From OLB7 sp966250335 (GTDB lineage: Bacteria > Bacteroidota > Ignavibacteria > OLB7), in assembly GCA_966250335.1 (NCBI GenBank), contig CBINGZ010000059.1, forward strand, positions 1-25,968: a DNA stretch of 25,968 bases, read 5' to 3'. Shown piece by piece: positions 1 through 9,613 of this stretch. The position numbers and the translations under genes were made by a program. Positions within the stretch are counted from its first letter, which is position 1. Each line of letters begins with the position of its first letter. The notes below the pieces were generated by a model. It did not search any database, was not told the DNA's origin, and was given only the letters and a program-made list of their open reading frames with translations.

Positions 1-1
1 C

Positions 2-490
2 GAGCGGGCTGTTGTCAGCCGCACGGATGCCGGTGAGACGGTCGGCGAGTTCACGATGGTGGGGGCTCGTACGCCCTCCAACGGAACGACTCGTGCGACG
101 TACCAGCTCGTCGACCGGACGGTGGAGCGCGGAACGGAGTACGAATATCGTCTTGTGACGATAGACGTCGATGGTACGCGCCATGAGGATGCCTCGCAGC
201 GGGTGAATCTGGCGGGCGCCTCGACGATCGGCTGGAGCGTGGCGGTGACGCCGAACCCCGTGCGCGATCGCGCGGAGGTGACGCTGAAGGTCGTCGAAAG
301 CGGCCAGGCCCGTGTGGTGATCTACAACGAGCGCGGTGAGCAGGTAGCGGTTCTCCATGATGGAGAGCTTGCCGCCGGCGATGCGACGTTCGGAGTGGAT
401 GCAACCGCTCTGCCGAGCGGAAGCTACACGATCCGCGTGCAGACGCGCACAGGCGTCGACCTGATCGAGCGTCTGACGGTCACGAAGTAA
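2..490 (+). CDS. C-terminal end of a secreted protein with a type IX sorting domain (5' partial)
   Basis: The reading frame is open from the left window edge, so the start lies outside; about 162 residues are visible. The first part, roughly 70 residues, resembles the end of a fibronectin/Ig-like beta domain. The last 85 or so residues form a Por-type (T9SS type A) C-terminal sorting domain: a PNP turn followed by alternating strands, a V.IYNERGEQV strand, a PSGSYTIRV strand and a short terminal LTVTK. In this family the domain directs export across the outer membrane by the type IX secretion system, where it is cut off or anchored to the surface. The function of the passenger cannot be told from this fragment. 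The gene ends 55 bases before a strong terminator, so it is the last gene of its transcript. The domain also points to the FCB group as host. Confidence 0.85.
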   Translation, partial: ERAVVSRTDAGETVGEFTMVGARTPSNGTTRATYQLVDRTVERGTEYEYRLVTIDVDGTRHEDASQRVNLAGASTIGWSVAVTPNPVRDRAEVTLKVVESGQARVVIYNERGEQVAVLHDGELAAGDATFGVDATALPSGSYTIRVQTRTGVDLIERLTVTK

Positions 491-545
491 CGAATGCGGA
501 CCGGCGCCCGCCCGCGGGCGGGCGTCGGATACGATGACGACAGAG

Positions 546-586
546 GCGTGCCGGAGTCTTCCACGACTCCGGCACGCTTCGTTTTT
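546..586 (+). terminator. Rho-independent terminator after the T9SS cargo gene
   Basis: A perfect 13-bp stem (546-558 with 565-577) has a 6-base loop and is followed by a TTCG spacer and five T (582-586). It separates the upstream gene from the pyrB promoter. A second GC-rich palindrome (GCCCGCC/GGCGGGC) lies just before it, near 505-525. Confidence 0.9.
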
Positions 587-626
587 CACCGATCCGTTAC
601 GTAATTATTCCGACACGTAAGACATC

Positions 627-657
627 TTGTCCGGCCGATCGGCCGGCAGTAACTTTG
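627..657 (+). promoter_or_regulatory. Bacteroidota-type promoter of pyrB
   Basis: TTG at 627-629, a 20-base spacer and TAACTTTG at 650-657 match the Bacteroidota primary sigma consensus (TTTG/TTG, 17-23 bases, TAnnTTTG). Transcription would start near 662-666. If this is right, the in-frame TTG at 627 and GTG at 657 cannot be the start codon of pyrB. The spacer contains the palindrome listed separately. Confidence 0.6.
631..646. promoter_or_regulatory. 16-bp perfect palindrome in the pyrB promoter spacer (candidate operator)
   Basis: CCGGCCGATCGGCCGG is its own reverse complement over all 16 bases. It lies wholly between the two promoter elements, where a bound dimer would block RNA polymerase. 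The palindrome is read directly from the sequence; its role as an operator is inference, and the regulator is unknown. Confidence 0.4.
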
Positions 658-668
658 TGCCCAAAACT

Positions 669-1703
669 TTGCTCCCCTCACGTTCGGCATATCCCTCCCA
701 ACCGGCGCAGAACCGTCGGACAAGCGAACTCCCTCGCATATCCGCCCGACATCTCCTCGGCATTTCCGAGCTCTCCCGCGAGGATATCCTCCTCATTCTC
801 CAAACGTCCCTCTCGATGCGCGACGACGTGCTCCGTTCCGGACGCCGTCTCGACTTCCTGCGCAGCCGCACCGTCGTGAACCTTTTCGTCGAGAACTCCA
901 CGCGAACCCGTTCCAGCTTCGAGCTGGCCCAGCGGAGGCTTGGGGCGGACGTGCTGAACTTCGCGGCCGAGACCAGCTCGGTCGCCAAGGGGGAGACGCT
1001 TCTGGACACGGTCAGGAACATCGAGGCGATGCATGTCGACGCGGTGGTCATCCGCCATGCCGCCGCCGGCGTCCCCTGGTTCCTCGCCGAGCGCTGCTCG
1101 CCGGTCTTCATCAATGCCGGCGACGGACGCCACGAGCACCCCACCCAGGCCCTTCTCGACACCATGACCCTCTTCGAACGCTGGTACAACCCCTCGACCC
1201 CGGCGATGACCGGCTTCGAGGGGAAGCGGGTCACGATCGTCGGCGATATCCTGCATGGACGTGTCGCTCTCTCGAACATCTACGCGCTCCAGAAGCTTGG
1301 AGCCGAGGTCGCCGTCTGCGGCCCGCCGACACTGATCCCGCGCGGCATCGAGGCGCTCGGGGTTCGTGTCCTTCACAACCTTGACGAAGCCCTCCGGATC
1401 TCCGACGCCCTCAACATGCTCCGTATCCAGCGTGAGCGTCAGGATAGAGCCTTCTTTCCGTCGGTGACCGAGTATGCGCGTCTGTTCGGGCTCAGCCGCC
1501 ACAGGCTTCAGGGGATCGACAGGCCGCTCCTCATACTGCATCCCGGTCCGATCAATCGCGGCGTCGAGCTGGACAGCGAAACGGCGGACGGCCCTTTTTC
1601 GGTGATCCTCAAACAGGTCGAGAACGGGGTTGCCGTCCGGATGGCGGTGCTGGCCCTGCTGCTGGGGCCCTACGGCCAGGAGCCGATGCTGCTTGAATCT
1701 TGA
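669..1703 (+). CDS. pyrB: Aspartate carbamoyltransferase catalytic subunit
   Basis: It transfers the carbamoyl group from carbamoyl phosphate to aspartate, the committed step of pyrimidine synthesis, in the cytoplasm. Family motifs are clear: the carbamoyl-phosphate loop STRTRSSFE (897-923), HPTQALLD near 1138, GDILHGRVALSN near 1243, the LRIQRERQ segment and HPGPINRGVE near 1540. The family's usual N-terminus (HLLGI...LSRED) begins near 750, so the protein from there is of normal length (about 310-320). The start is uncertain. TTG 669 is the first standard start downstream of the predicted promoter; TTG 627 and GTG 657 overlap the promoter; ATA at 738 would fit the family length best but is a rare start. 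None has a good ribosome binding site. No pyrI follows. The gene is co-directional with carB. Confidence 0.9.
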   Translation: MLPSRSAYPSQPAQNRRTSELPRISARHLLGISELSREDILLILQTSLSMRDDVLRSGRRLDFLRSRTVVNLFVENSTRTRSSFELAQRRLGADVLNFAAETSSVAKGETLLDTVRNIEAMHVDAVVIRHAAAGVPWFLAERCSPVFINAGDGRHEHPTQALLDTMTLFERWYNPSTPAMTGFEGKRVTIVGDILHGRVALSNIYALQKLGAEVAVCGPPTLIPRGIEALGVRVLHNLDEALRISDALNMLRIQRERQDRAFFPSVTEYARLFGLSRHRLQGIDRPLLILHPGPINRGVELDSETADGPFSVILKQVENGVAVRMAVLALLLGPYGQEPMLLES

Positions 1704-1759
1704 ATCGCCGAACCGGTGGAAGGCGATCCTCGAACCATGATATATATCTTGAAAGGAAC

Positions 1760-2224
1760 ATGATGAATCACGACGCGGGAAACCAGGACCCGATGAAGGA
1801 GCCGCTCTCGAAGAGACTGGAGCTGCAGAAACGGCTGGTGGAGACGGCCGACGAGTACCACGCGATCGCCGAGGGGCAGTGGGATGAGGCGACGGCCGTC
1901 GAGCCCACGGACGACGAGTCGTTGTGGGAGTTCCGTCGGCTGATCCGCGCGGCGCTTCAGTTCTACGTCCGCGCCTATCTGATGCTGGATATGATCGAGA
2001 CCGACTCCGAGCAGGAGCTGGAGGATCTGCTGGAGATCGCCGCTGAACAGCAGCCGCAGTTTGCATCGTTCTTCGAGCAGAATAATATCGTGGAGGTCCT
2101 GGACGAGGAATCGGAGATGAATATCTCACGGATCTTCGCCGTCGCCGAGGCGCTCCGTTCGATGCTGCTCGAGCATTCCAATCAGCTCGCCGCCTCCGTC
2201 GGCAGCCGCTTCATGGCGGAGTAG
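1760..2224 (+). CDS. Hypothetical acidic helical protein between pyrB and carB
   Basis: The product is a 154-residue, very acidic protein that I do not recognise. ATG 1760 is chosen because an AAGGA sequence lies just upstream (1753-1757); a second ATG follows at once, at 1763. The frame could extend back to a TTG that overlaps the pyrB stop, but those extra 20 codons look non-coding. The sequence appears all-helical with no signal peptide, membrane segment or cysteine motif. A central stretch (W.FRRLIRAALQFYVRAYLMLD) followed by an acidic helix vaguely recalls HEPN-like four-helix bundles, but no diagnostic RxxxxH motif is visible. It starts 56 bases after pyrB and ends 80 bases before carB, suggesting co-expression with carbamoyl-phosphate metabolism. 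Function unknown. Confidence 0.8.
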   Translation: MMNHDAGNQDPMKEPLSKRLELQKRLVETADEYHAIAEGQWDEATAVEPTDDESLWEFRRLIRAALQFYVRAYLMLDMIETDSEQELEDLLEIAAEQQPQFASFFEQNNIVEVLDEESEMNISRIFAVAEALRSMLLEHSNQLAASVGSRFMAE

Positions 2225-2261
2225 GCGCCGCGGCCCGGGCGGGTCGCACAATCTTTACAAC

Positions 2262-2283
2262 GTCCGGCCGAACGAGGCCGGAC
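2262..2283 (+). other. 8-bp hairpin in the carB leader
   Basis: GTCCGGCC (2262-2269) pairs perfectly with GGCCGGAC (2276-2283) across a 6-base loop, 21 bases before the carB ATG. No T run follows, so it is not an ordinary terminator. It may be an RNA processing or translational control element, or a protein site. No Shine-Dalgarno sequence is visible between it and the ATG. Confidence 0.35.
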
Positions 2284-2304
2284 CCTCCATATCGTCTTCG
2301 ATCC

Positions 2305-5583
<3,279 letters not shown>

Positions 5584-5657
5584 GAGCACGGATAAATCAT
5601 GTGACGGAAAGTATCGTGGTGGTTTTTTTTCTCAAATATCCTGACTCGATTCATCGA

Positions 5658-5705
5658 CATGTTGTGATGTATTCATTAAACATGGTATATTTGCATTACC
5701 AGGTA
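5658..5705. promoter_or_regulatory. Symmetric elements around the marR promoter (candidate autoregulatory operator)
   Basis: CATGTT (5658-5663) and AACATG (5679-5684) form an inverted repeat around the promoter spacer. TACCAGGTA (5697-5705) is a small palindrome at the expected transcription start, and GGTATA occurs twice (5684-5689, 5702-5707). MarR-family proteins commonly bind such symmetric sites over their own promoters. Which of these, if any, is bound is inference. Confidence 0.3.
5662..5693 (+). promoter_or_regulatory. Bacteroidota-type promoter of the marR gene
   Basis: TTG at 5662-5664, a 21-base spacer and a perfect TATATTTG at 5686-5693 match the Bacteroidota consensus. The predicted start of transcription is near 5700, giving a leader of about 34 bases with a good AGGAGGA at 5717-5723. 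Upstream, at 5623-5630, is a run of eight T; no stable stem precedes it, so I cannot call it a terminator for carB. Confidence 0.65.
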
Positions 5706-5733
5706 TAACCAAACTCAGGAGGACAAACACGTC

Positions 5734-6153
5734 ATGGCAAAGAAAATGTCGAACGCGGATTATCAGGCATTGGCCTCATTCCGCTACGCTCTCCGTCAGT
5801 TCGAACGTATGGGAGAAGAAGCAGCAGCTTCGGTCGGTCTCACGCCGCAGCAGCACCAGGCTCTTCTCGCGATCAGGGGCTTCGCCGAGAAGCGTCCGAT
5901 CCTTATCGGCGACCTTGCCGAGCGTCTTCAGATCCGTCATCACAGCGCCGTCGGTCTTGTCGACCGTCTGATTATTCAGGGACTCGTCGAGCGCGTCCGC
6001 GGTGATGTCGATAAGCGTCAGAAGTATATCTCGCTCACGCCGAAGGGAACGCAGCTCATCGATCAGCTTGCCACGGCTCATCGTCAGGAGCTCAATCGGG
6101 TCAGCGCCCAGCTCGGATCCCTGCTCGATACGTTCGGCACCAACGGAGTGTAA
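5734..6153 (+). CDS. MarR-family transcriptional regulator
   Basis: A cytoplasmic winged-helix DNA-binding dimer of 139 residues, normal length for the family. The N-terminal dimerisation helix is followed by LTPQQHQALLAI, a helix-turn-helix (about residues 61-85, with RHHSAVGLVDRLIIQGLVER as recognition helix) and a wing with D-KRQKYISLTPKG, the classic MarR DxR/wing signature. A C-terminal helix closes the dimer interface. The start is supported by AGGAGGA ten bases upstream and a strong promoter. It stands alone on the plus strand and converges with the ABC transporter operon, so its target and ligand cannot be inferred from context beyond likely autoregulation. Confidence 0.93.
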   Translation: MAKKMSNADYQALASFRYALRQFERMGEEAAASVGLTPQQHQALLAIRGFAEKRPILIGDLAERLQIRHHSAVGLVDRLIIQGLVERVRGDVDKRQKYISLTPKGTQLIDQLATAHRQELNRVSAQLGSLLDTFGTNGV

Positions 6154-6189
6154 GCGACAGACGTCGTTATCCAAACGCATTCAACACGA

Positions 6190-6220
6190 GAAGGCCGGGA
6201 AGCATTGCTTCCCGGCCTTC
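6190..6220. terminator. Hairpin between convergent genes, probable bidirectional terminator
   Basis: A perfect 14-bp stem (6190-6203 with 6207-6220) with a 3-base loop lies between the stop of marR (6153) and the stop of the ABC ATPase (6260). Neither flank has a long T run, so the U-tract component is weak. Position and stability still favour transcription termination in one or both directions. Confidence 0.6.
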
Positions 6221-6259
6221 GATGTCTTTACCCTGCCGATTCGTATCGGGATCGGATTT

Positions 6260-7027
6260 TCATCCCTCCTTCTGAATCGCCGTGAATCTGGCGGCGAGGG
6301 TCTGGGCGTCCGTCAGATCCTTATCCTTTCCCGAGATATCGAGCGAGATCCCACCCTTCCGCATCATCAGGAGCCTGCTGCCGAAATGCGCCGCCTGCTC
6401 CATGTCGTGCGTCACCATCAGCGTCGTCAGCCGCTTCGATCTCACGATCGTGTCGGTGATCGTCATCACCTGTTCGGCCGATCCGGGGTCGAGCGCCGCC
6501 GTGTGTTCGTCCAGCAGCAGGATCTCCGGTTCCCTCAGCGTCGCCATCAGCAGCGTCAGCGCCTGACGCTGACCGCCGGAGAGAAGACCGATCGGAGTCT
6601 GGAGCCGATCCTCCAGTCCCATCCCCAGCTCGGCGCAACGTTCGGCAAGCCGGATCGTCTCGGCCCGCCCGAGCCCGAGGCGGAGTCCCTTCCGCCGCCC
6701 GCGCAATGAAGCCAGCCGCAGGTTCTCGGCCACGGTCATCGTCGGAGCCGTGCCGGAAAAGGGGTTCTGGAAGACACGGCCTATGAATTTCGCGCGACGA
6801 TATGCCTCCATGCCGGTCACCTCGGTGCCGTTGATCGCGATCCGACCTGAATCGACGGCGACGTTCCCCGCCAGGGCGTTCAGCAGGGTCGACTTGCCGG
6901 AACCGTTGGAGCCGATGATCACCACGAACTCCCCATCCGCGATATCGAGCGATATATCGTCAAGCGCCCGGACCGGCCGGGCCCCTCCCTGCTCGAAGCT
7001 CGCAGTAAGATGTCGGATTTCGATCAA
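6260..7027 (-). CDS. ABC transporter ATP-binding protein (TrpZ/YtrB-like)
   Basis: ATPase subunit of the importer encoded just upstream on the same strand. It has 255 residues with Walker A GSNGSGKST (39-47), a Q-loop region, the signature LSGGQRQ, Walker B ILLLDEHTAALDP and the switch histidine in MVTHDMEQA, so it should be active. The start is TTG at 7027, four bases after the permease stop. The family N-terminus (IEIRHLTASF) fits this start, and a GGTGA just upstream can serve as ribosome binding site. This gene is the last of its operon, followed by the hairpin at 6190-6220. The substrate is set by the binding protein, not visible here. Confidence 0.93.
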   Translation of the reverse strand: MIEIRHLTASFEQGGARPVRALDDISLDIADGEFVVIIGSNGSGKSTLLNALAGNVAVDSGRIAINGTEVTGMEAYRRAKFIGRVFQNPFSGTAPTMTVAENLRLASLRGRRKGLRLGLGRAETIRLAERCAELGMGLEDRLQTPIGLLSGGQRQALTLLMATLREPEILLLDEHTAALDPGSAEQVMTITDTIVRSKRLTTLMVTHDMEQAAHFGSRLLMMRKGGISLDISGKDKDLTDAQTLAARFTAIQKEG

Positions 7028-7031
7028 TGCG

Positions 7032-7928
7032 TCACCGGGAGTGTGAAGGTTTGGCGCGACGCCGCGGCCGCAGTCTGGGGAGGACGATCGCCAGGAGCAC
7101 GAAACAGGCGGTCACGAGTTTCAGATCCATCGAATCGAGACCTATCGAGAGAGCGAAGGCGACCAGCGCGCGGAAGGCGATCGTGCCGGTGATCACGCAG
7201 ACGAGCATCGGCAGGATCGAGAATTTCCGGGAGAAGAGGCCGTAGAGGGTCTCGCCGATGATCACGCTCGCAAGCCCGAAGACGACGATGCCGATCCCCA
7301 TCCCGATGTCGGCGAACGCCTGGTACTGCGCCACAAGGCTTCCGCTCAGGGCGATCAGCGCGTTGGAGATACCGATCCCCACGATCTTCATCCAGTCGAT
7401 CGAGACCCCCTGGGCGGAGATCATCGTCTCGTTGTCTCCTGTGGCGCGCATCGCCAGGCCGTAGTCGGTGCGGAAGAACCAGGAGAGGAGGAGGATGACG
7501 ATGATGGAGAGAAGGCCGAAGAGAACCGCGGCGACCGTCATGTCGCTCCAGCCGGTCGCGCTCTTCAGCGGCGTCAGCACGGTGTCGACCGTCAGCAGCG
7601 GGATGTTGGACCGCCCCATCGTCCGGAGGTTGACGGAGTAGAGGGCGGTCATGACGAGGATACCGGCGAGGAGTCCGTTGATCCGGAGCTTGGTGTGCAG
7701 AAGGCCGGTCAGGGCGCCCGCCGCGAATCCCGCCATCATTGCGATACAGATGGCGGGAAGGGGACTCCAGCCGGCGCTCAGGAGCGCGGCCGTGACGGCG
7801 GCCCCCGCGGTCAGCGAACCGTCCGCGGTGATGTCCGGGAAATTGAAGATCCGCATCGTGATGAAGACCCCGATCCCGAGAAAGGCGTATGCCAACCCGA
7901 GCGCCAGCGCGCCGAGCCAAACCTCCAT
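7032..7928 (-). CDS. ABC transporter permease (TrpY-like, branched-chain amino-acid permease superfamily)
   Basis: An inner-membrane permease of 298 residues with about eight or nine hydrophobic helices. It belongs to the BPD_transp_2 type, in the subgroup that accompanies ABC_sub_bind binding proteins. Characteristic stretches are FNFPDITADGSLTAGAAV near the N-terminus and the conserved GDNETMISAQGVS loop, where family members carry G.NE.MI. It starts 43 bases after the binding protein and ends 4 bases before the ATPase, forming a three-gene importer. In Streptococcus the homologous trpXYZ system takes up tryptophan, and related ones take tyrosine; that is family knowledge, and the substrate here is unproven. 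Confidence 0.9.
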   Translation of the reverse strand: MEVWLGALALGLAYAFLGIGVFITMRIFNFPDITADGSLTAGAAVTAALLSAGWSPLPAICIAMMAGFAAGALTGLLHTKLRINGLLAGILVMTALYSVNLRTMGRSNIPLLTVDTVLTPLKSATGWSDMTVAAVLFGLLSIIVILLLSWFFRTDYGLAMRATGDNETMISAQGVSIDWMKIVGIGISNALIALSGSLVAQYQAFADIGMGIGIVVFGLASVIIGETLYGLFSRKFSILPMLVCVITGTIAFRALVAFALSIGLDSMDLKLVTACFVLLAIVLPRLRPRRRAKPSHSR

Positions 7929-7971
7929 CGTGCTAAGCCTTGTTGGTAGAGTCCGGAAGCGAACCGGGGCA

Positions 7972-9033
7972 TTACGGGTTCAGGGGAGCGAACCCGGCCG
8001 GCGCGGGAAGCCCGAGCGCCGACGCGGTCGCCGGATTATATGTCCTTCTGCGATCCACCACCAGCTCCAGGGGAACGCCCGCCATATCGCGCGTCTTCAG
8101 ATACTTCGCCGCAAGTACCCCCGCCTGGTGTCCCCACGCGAAGAAGTCGGCGCCGTAGCCGATGAACGCTCCCCGCTTGACAAGACCCGACTCCGATGTA
8201 ACGATCGGGATCTTCTTGTCCATCGCCGCCTTGTGCACCGTCTCGAAGCTTCCGAAGATGACGTTGTCCGGCAGCGCAAAGAAGACGTCGATCCCCTCGC
8301 CGATCAGGGCGGTCATCACCTGCTGGGTCTCGTTCGTGGAGGTGACGGGGCGTTCCACCAGCGTGAGCCCGAGCTTGGCGCACATCGTCCGCAGGCGCTC
8401 CAGGGCGTTCATCGAGTTCGGCTCGGAGCTGTTGTAGAGGGTGCCGACCCGCTTCGCGGTCGGAAGGATCTGGCTGATGAGCGCGACACTTGTGTCGATA
8501 TACTCGAGCGTTTCGTAGACGCCTGAGAGGTTCGGCGGAACACCATCGTTCCCCGAGCTTCCCTGCGCCGTCCCCGTGTCGGTCCCCACAGCGGAATCGG
8601 ACTTCCCCTTGATGCCGACCGCGTCGGGCTTCGGGGCGACCATCATGAAGATCGGAATGGTGGAGGTCTTGCCGACCGCGTTGATCATCGCCACCGTCGG
8701 GTTGGTCGCGATCGCCGTCACCTTCTCGGCGATGAAGTAGTCGATGATCTGGGGAAGCGTGGAGATCTCTCCCTGCGCATTTCTATAAATGATTTTCACG
8801 GTGCCGGCGCTGTCCGAATAACCGGCCTCGGCGAGCGCGGCATAGAAGCCGTTCCTGGCTTCGTCGAGAGTCGCGTCGGCCACGAGCTGGACGTAACCGA
8901 TGACGGGGACCTGCGCGGTGTCGGTCCCGGCCTTCTCGCCGGATGAGCCGGAATCGCCGCCGCAGCCGACGAGGGAGATGATTGCGATAAGGAGGAGTGG
9001 GAGGATCGATCTGAACGAGATATACGAGGACAT
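7972..9033 (-). CDS. ABC transporter substrate-binding lipoprotein (TrpX-like, ABC_sub_bind family)
   Basis: A 353-residue lipoprotein. The start at 9033 is preferred over the upstream ATG at 9087 because it gives a clean signal peptide: MSSYISFRS, a hydrophobic core and lipobox LVGC with Cys24. The mature part has two Rossmann-like lobes. IGYVQLVADATLDEARNGF opens lobe 1, and VGTLYNSSEPNS, the segment typical of this family, opens the later lobe. A Ser/Gly/Asp-rich insert (roughly residues 165-185) between two conserved blocks is unusual and probably a flexible loop. Expected role: capture of an amino acid or similar small molecule for the adjacent permease and ATPase. lgt, the enzyme that lipidates such proteins, is encoded about 600 bases upstream on the same strand. 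Confidence 0.9.
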   Translation of the reverse strand: MSSYISFRSILPLLLIAIISLVGCGGDSGSSGEKAGTDTAQVPVIGYVQLVADATLDEARNGFYAALAEAGYSDSAGTVKIIYRNAQGEISTLPQIIDYFIAEKVTAIATNPTVAMINAVGKTSTIPIFMMVAPKPDAVGIKGKSDSAVGTDTGTAQGSSGNDGVPPNLSGVYETLEYIDTSVALISQILPTAKRVGTLYNSSEPNSMNALERLRTMCAKLGLTLVERPVTSTNETQQVMTALIGEGIDVFFALPDNVIFGSFETVHKAAMDKKIPIVTSESGLVKRGAFIGYGADFFAWGHQAGVLAAKYLKTRDMAGVPLELVVDRRRTYNPATASALGLPAPAGFAPLNP

Positions 9034-9091
9034 GTAAGTCGTGTAAGTGCTCGTGCCGAGCGTGATATATCGCGGACCGTGACGCATGCGG

Positions 9092-9250
9092 TCAGCGGCG
9101 TTCCATCAGGAAGCCGACGCCGAAGACCGCCAGTCCGGTCCCCAGAAACATGAACTCCATCCGCATGTCGTTCTCCATGATGCCGTAGATCAGGCCGATG
9201 CCGGTGAGGACGATGCCGAGGAGCTGGATGAATTTCGCGTATCGAGTCAT
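9092..9250 (-). CDS. Small membrane protein, 52 residues, two transmembrane helices
   Basis: A short frame with two clear hydrophobic helices, about residues 7-25 (FIQLLGIVLTGIGLIYGIM) and 31-49, separated by a short polar turn ENDMRM and ended by ERR. The N-terminus MTRYAK is basic, suggesting both ends face the cytoplasm. Its ATG overlaps the stop of the glutaredoxin-like gene (TGATG at 9248-9252), and it stops 58 bases before the binding-protein start, so it is embedded in the minus-strand operon. The gene-like codon use, the amphipathic pattern and the coupled start make it likely to be real. I do not recognise a named family. It may be an assembly or stability partner of a membrane complex, but that is speculation. 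Confidence 0.75.
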   Translation of the reverse strand: MTRYAKFIQLLGIVLTGIGLIYGIMENDMRMEFMFLGTGLAVFGVGFLMERR

Positions 9251-9528
9251 CAGTGAGAGCGGAGCTTTGCAAGGAAGTCGTCCGGGTCTACCCGGTACTT
9301 GAACGCCATGCGCCCGTCGATCAATCCCACCGGAATCTTTTCATGATACCGGTCGAACAGATCGGTCCCTTCCTCGATCTTGAGAACGGTGAGTCGGAAA
9401 CCGTGCCGCCGATGGAGCGCCTCGACCACGGCGAACGCCTGGTCGCAGAGATGACAATCCTCCTTCGATATGAAGGTGACCTCGACTCCGGAGAGATCGG
9501 GCCCTCGGCGGAAAAGACGGGAGAACAT
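9250..9528 (-). CDS. Glutaredoxin-like thiol protein (DUF836/NrdH-like)
   Basis: A 92-residue thioredoxin-fold protein. After a short basic N-terminus, strand VEVTFIS leads to the CHLC active site (CxxC), and a cis-proline loop KIPVGLIDG follows, as in the glutaredoxin-like DUF836 family. It lacks a signal peptide, so it should act in the cytoplasm. It lies 85 bases downstream of lgt and overlaps the small membrane protein gene by its stop codon. Members of this family are often found in such mixed operons and their electron donors or targets are mostly unknown; I infer only a redox role. Confidence 0.87.
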   Translation of the reverse strand: MFSRLFRRGPDLSGVEVTFISKEDCHLCDQAFAVVEALHRRHGFRLTVLKIEEGTDLFDRYHEKIPVGLIDGRMAFKYRVDPDDFLAKLRSH

Positions 9529-9613
9529 GAGGCAATCCGTTGATACCGTCGGTTGCGATATAACCGTCGACGGCGGAACGATACGGCGGCTTCCTCCGAA
9601 CGGGAGCCGGCCG

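Noticed and set aside
678..2129. A 483-codon minus-strand frame opposite pyrB and the hypothetical gene.
   Set aside because: It spans two real plus-strand genes and their intergenic gap, with no start signal or recognisable domain.
5587..5630. A run of eight T (5623-5630) after carB as a possible terminator.
   Set aside because: Only very short complementary arms (3-4 bp) precede it, so no stable stem supports the call.
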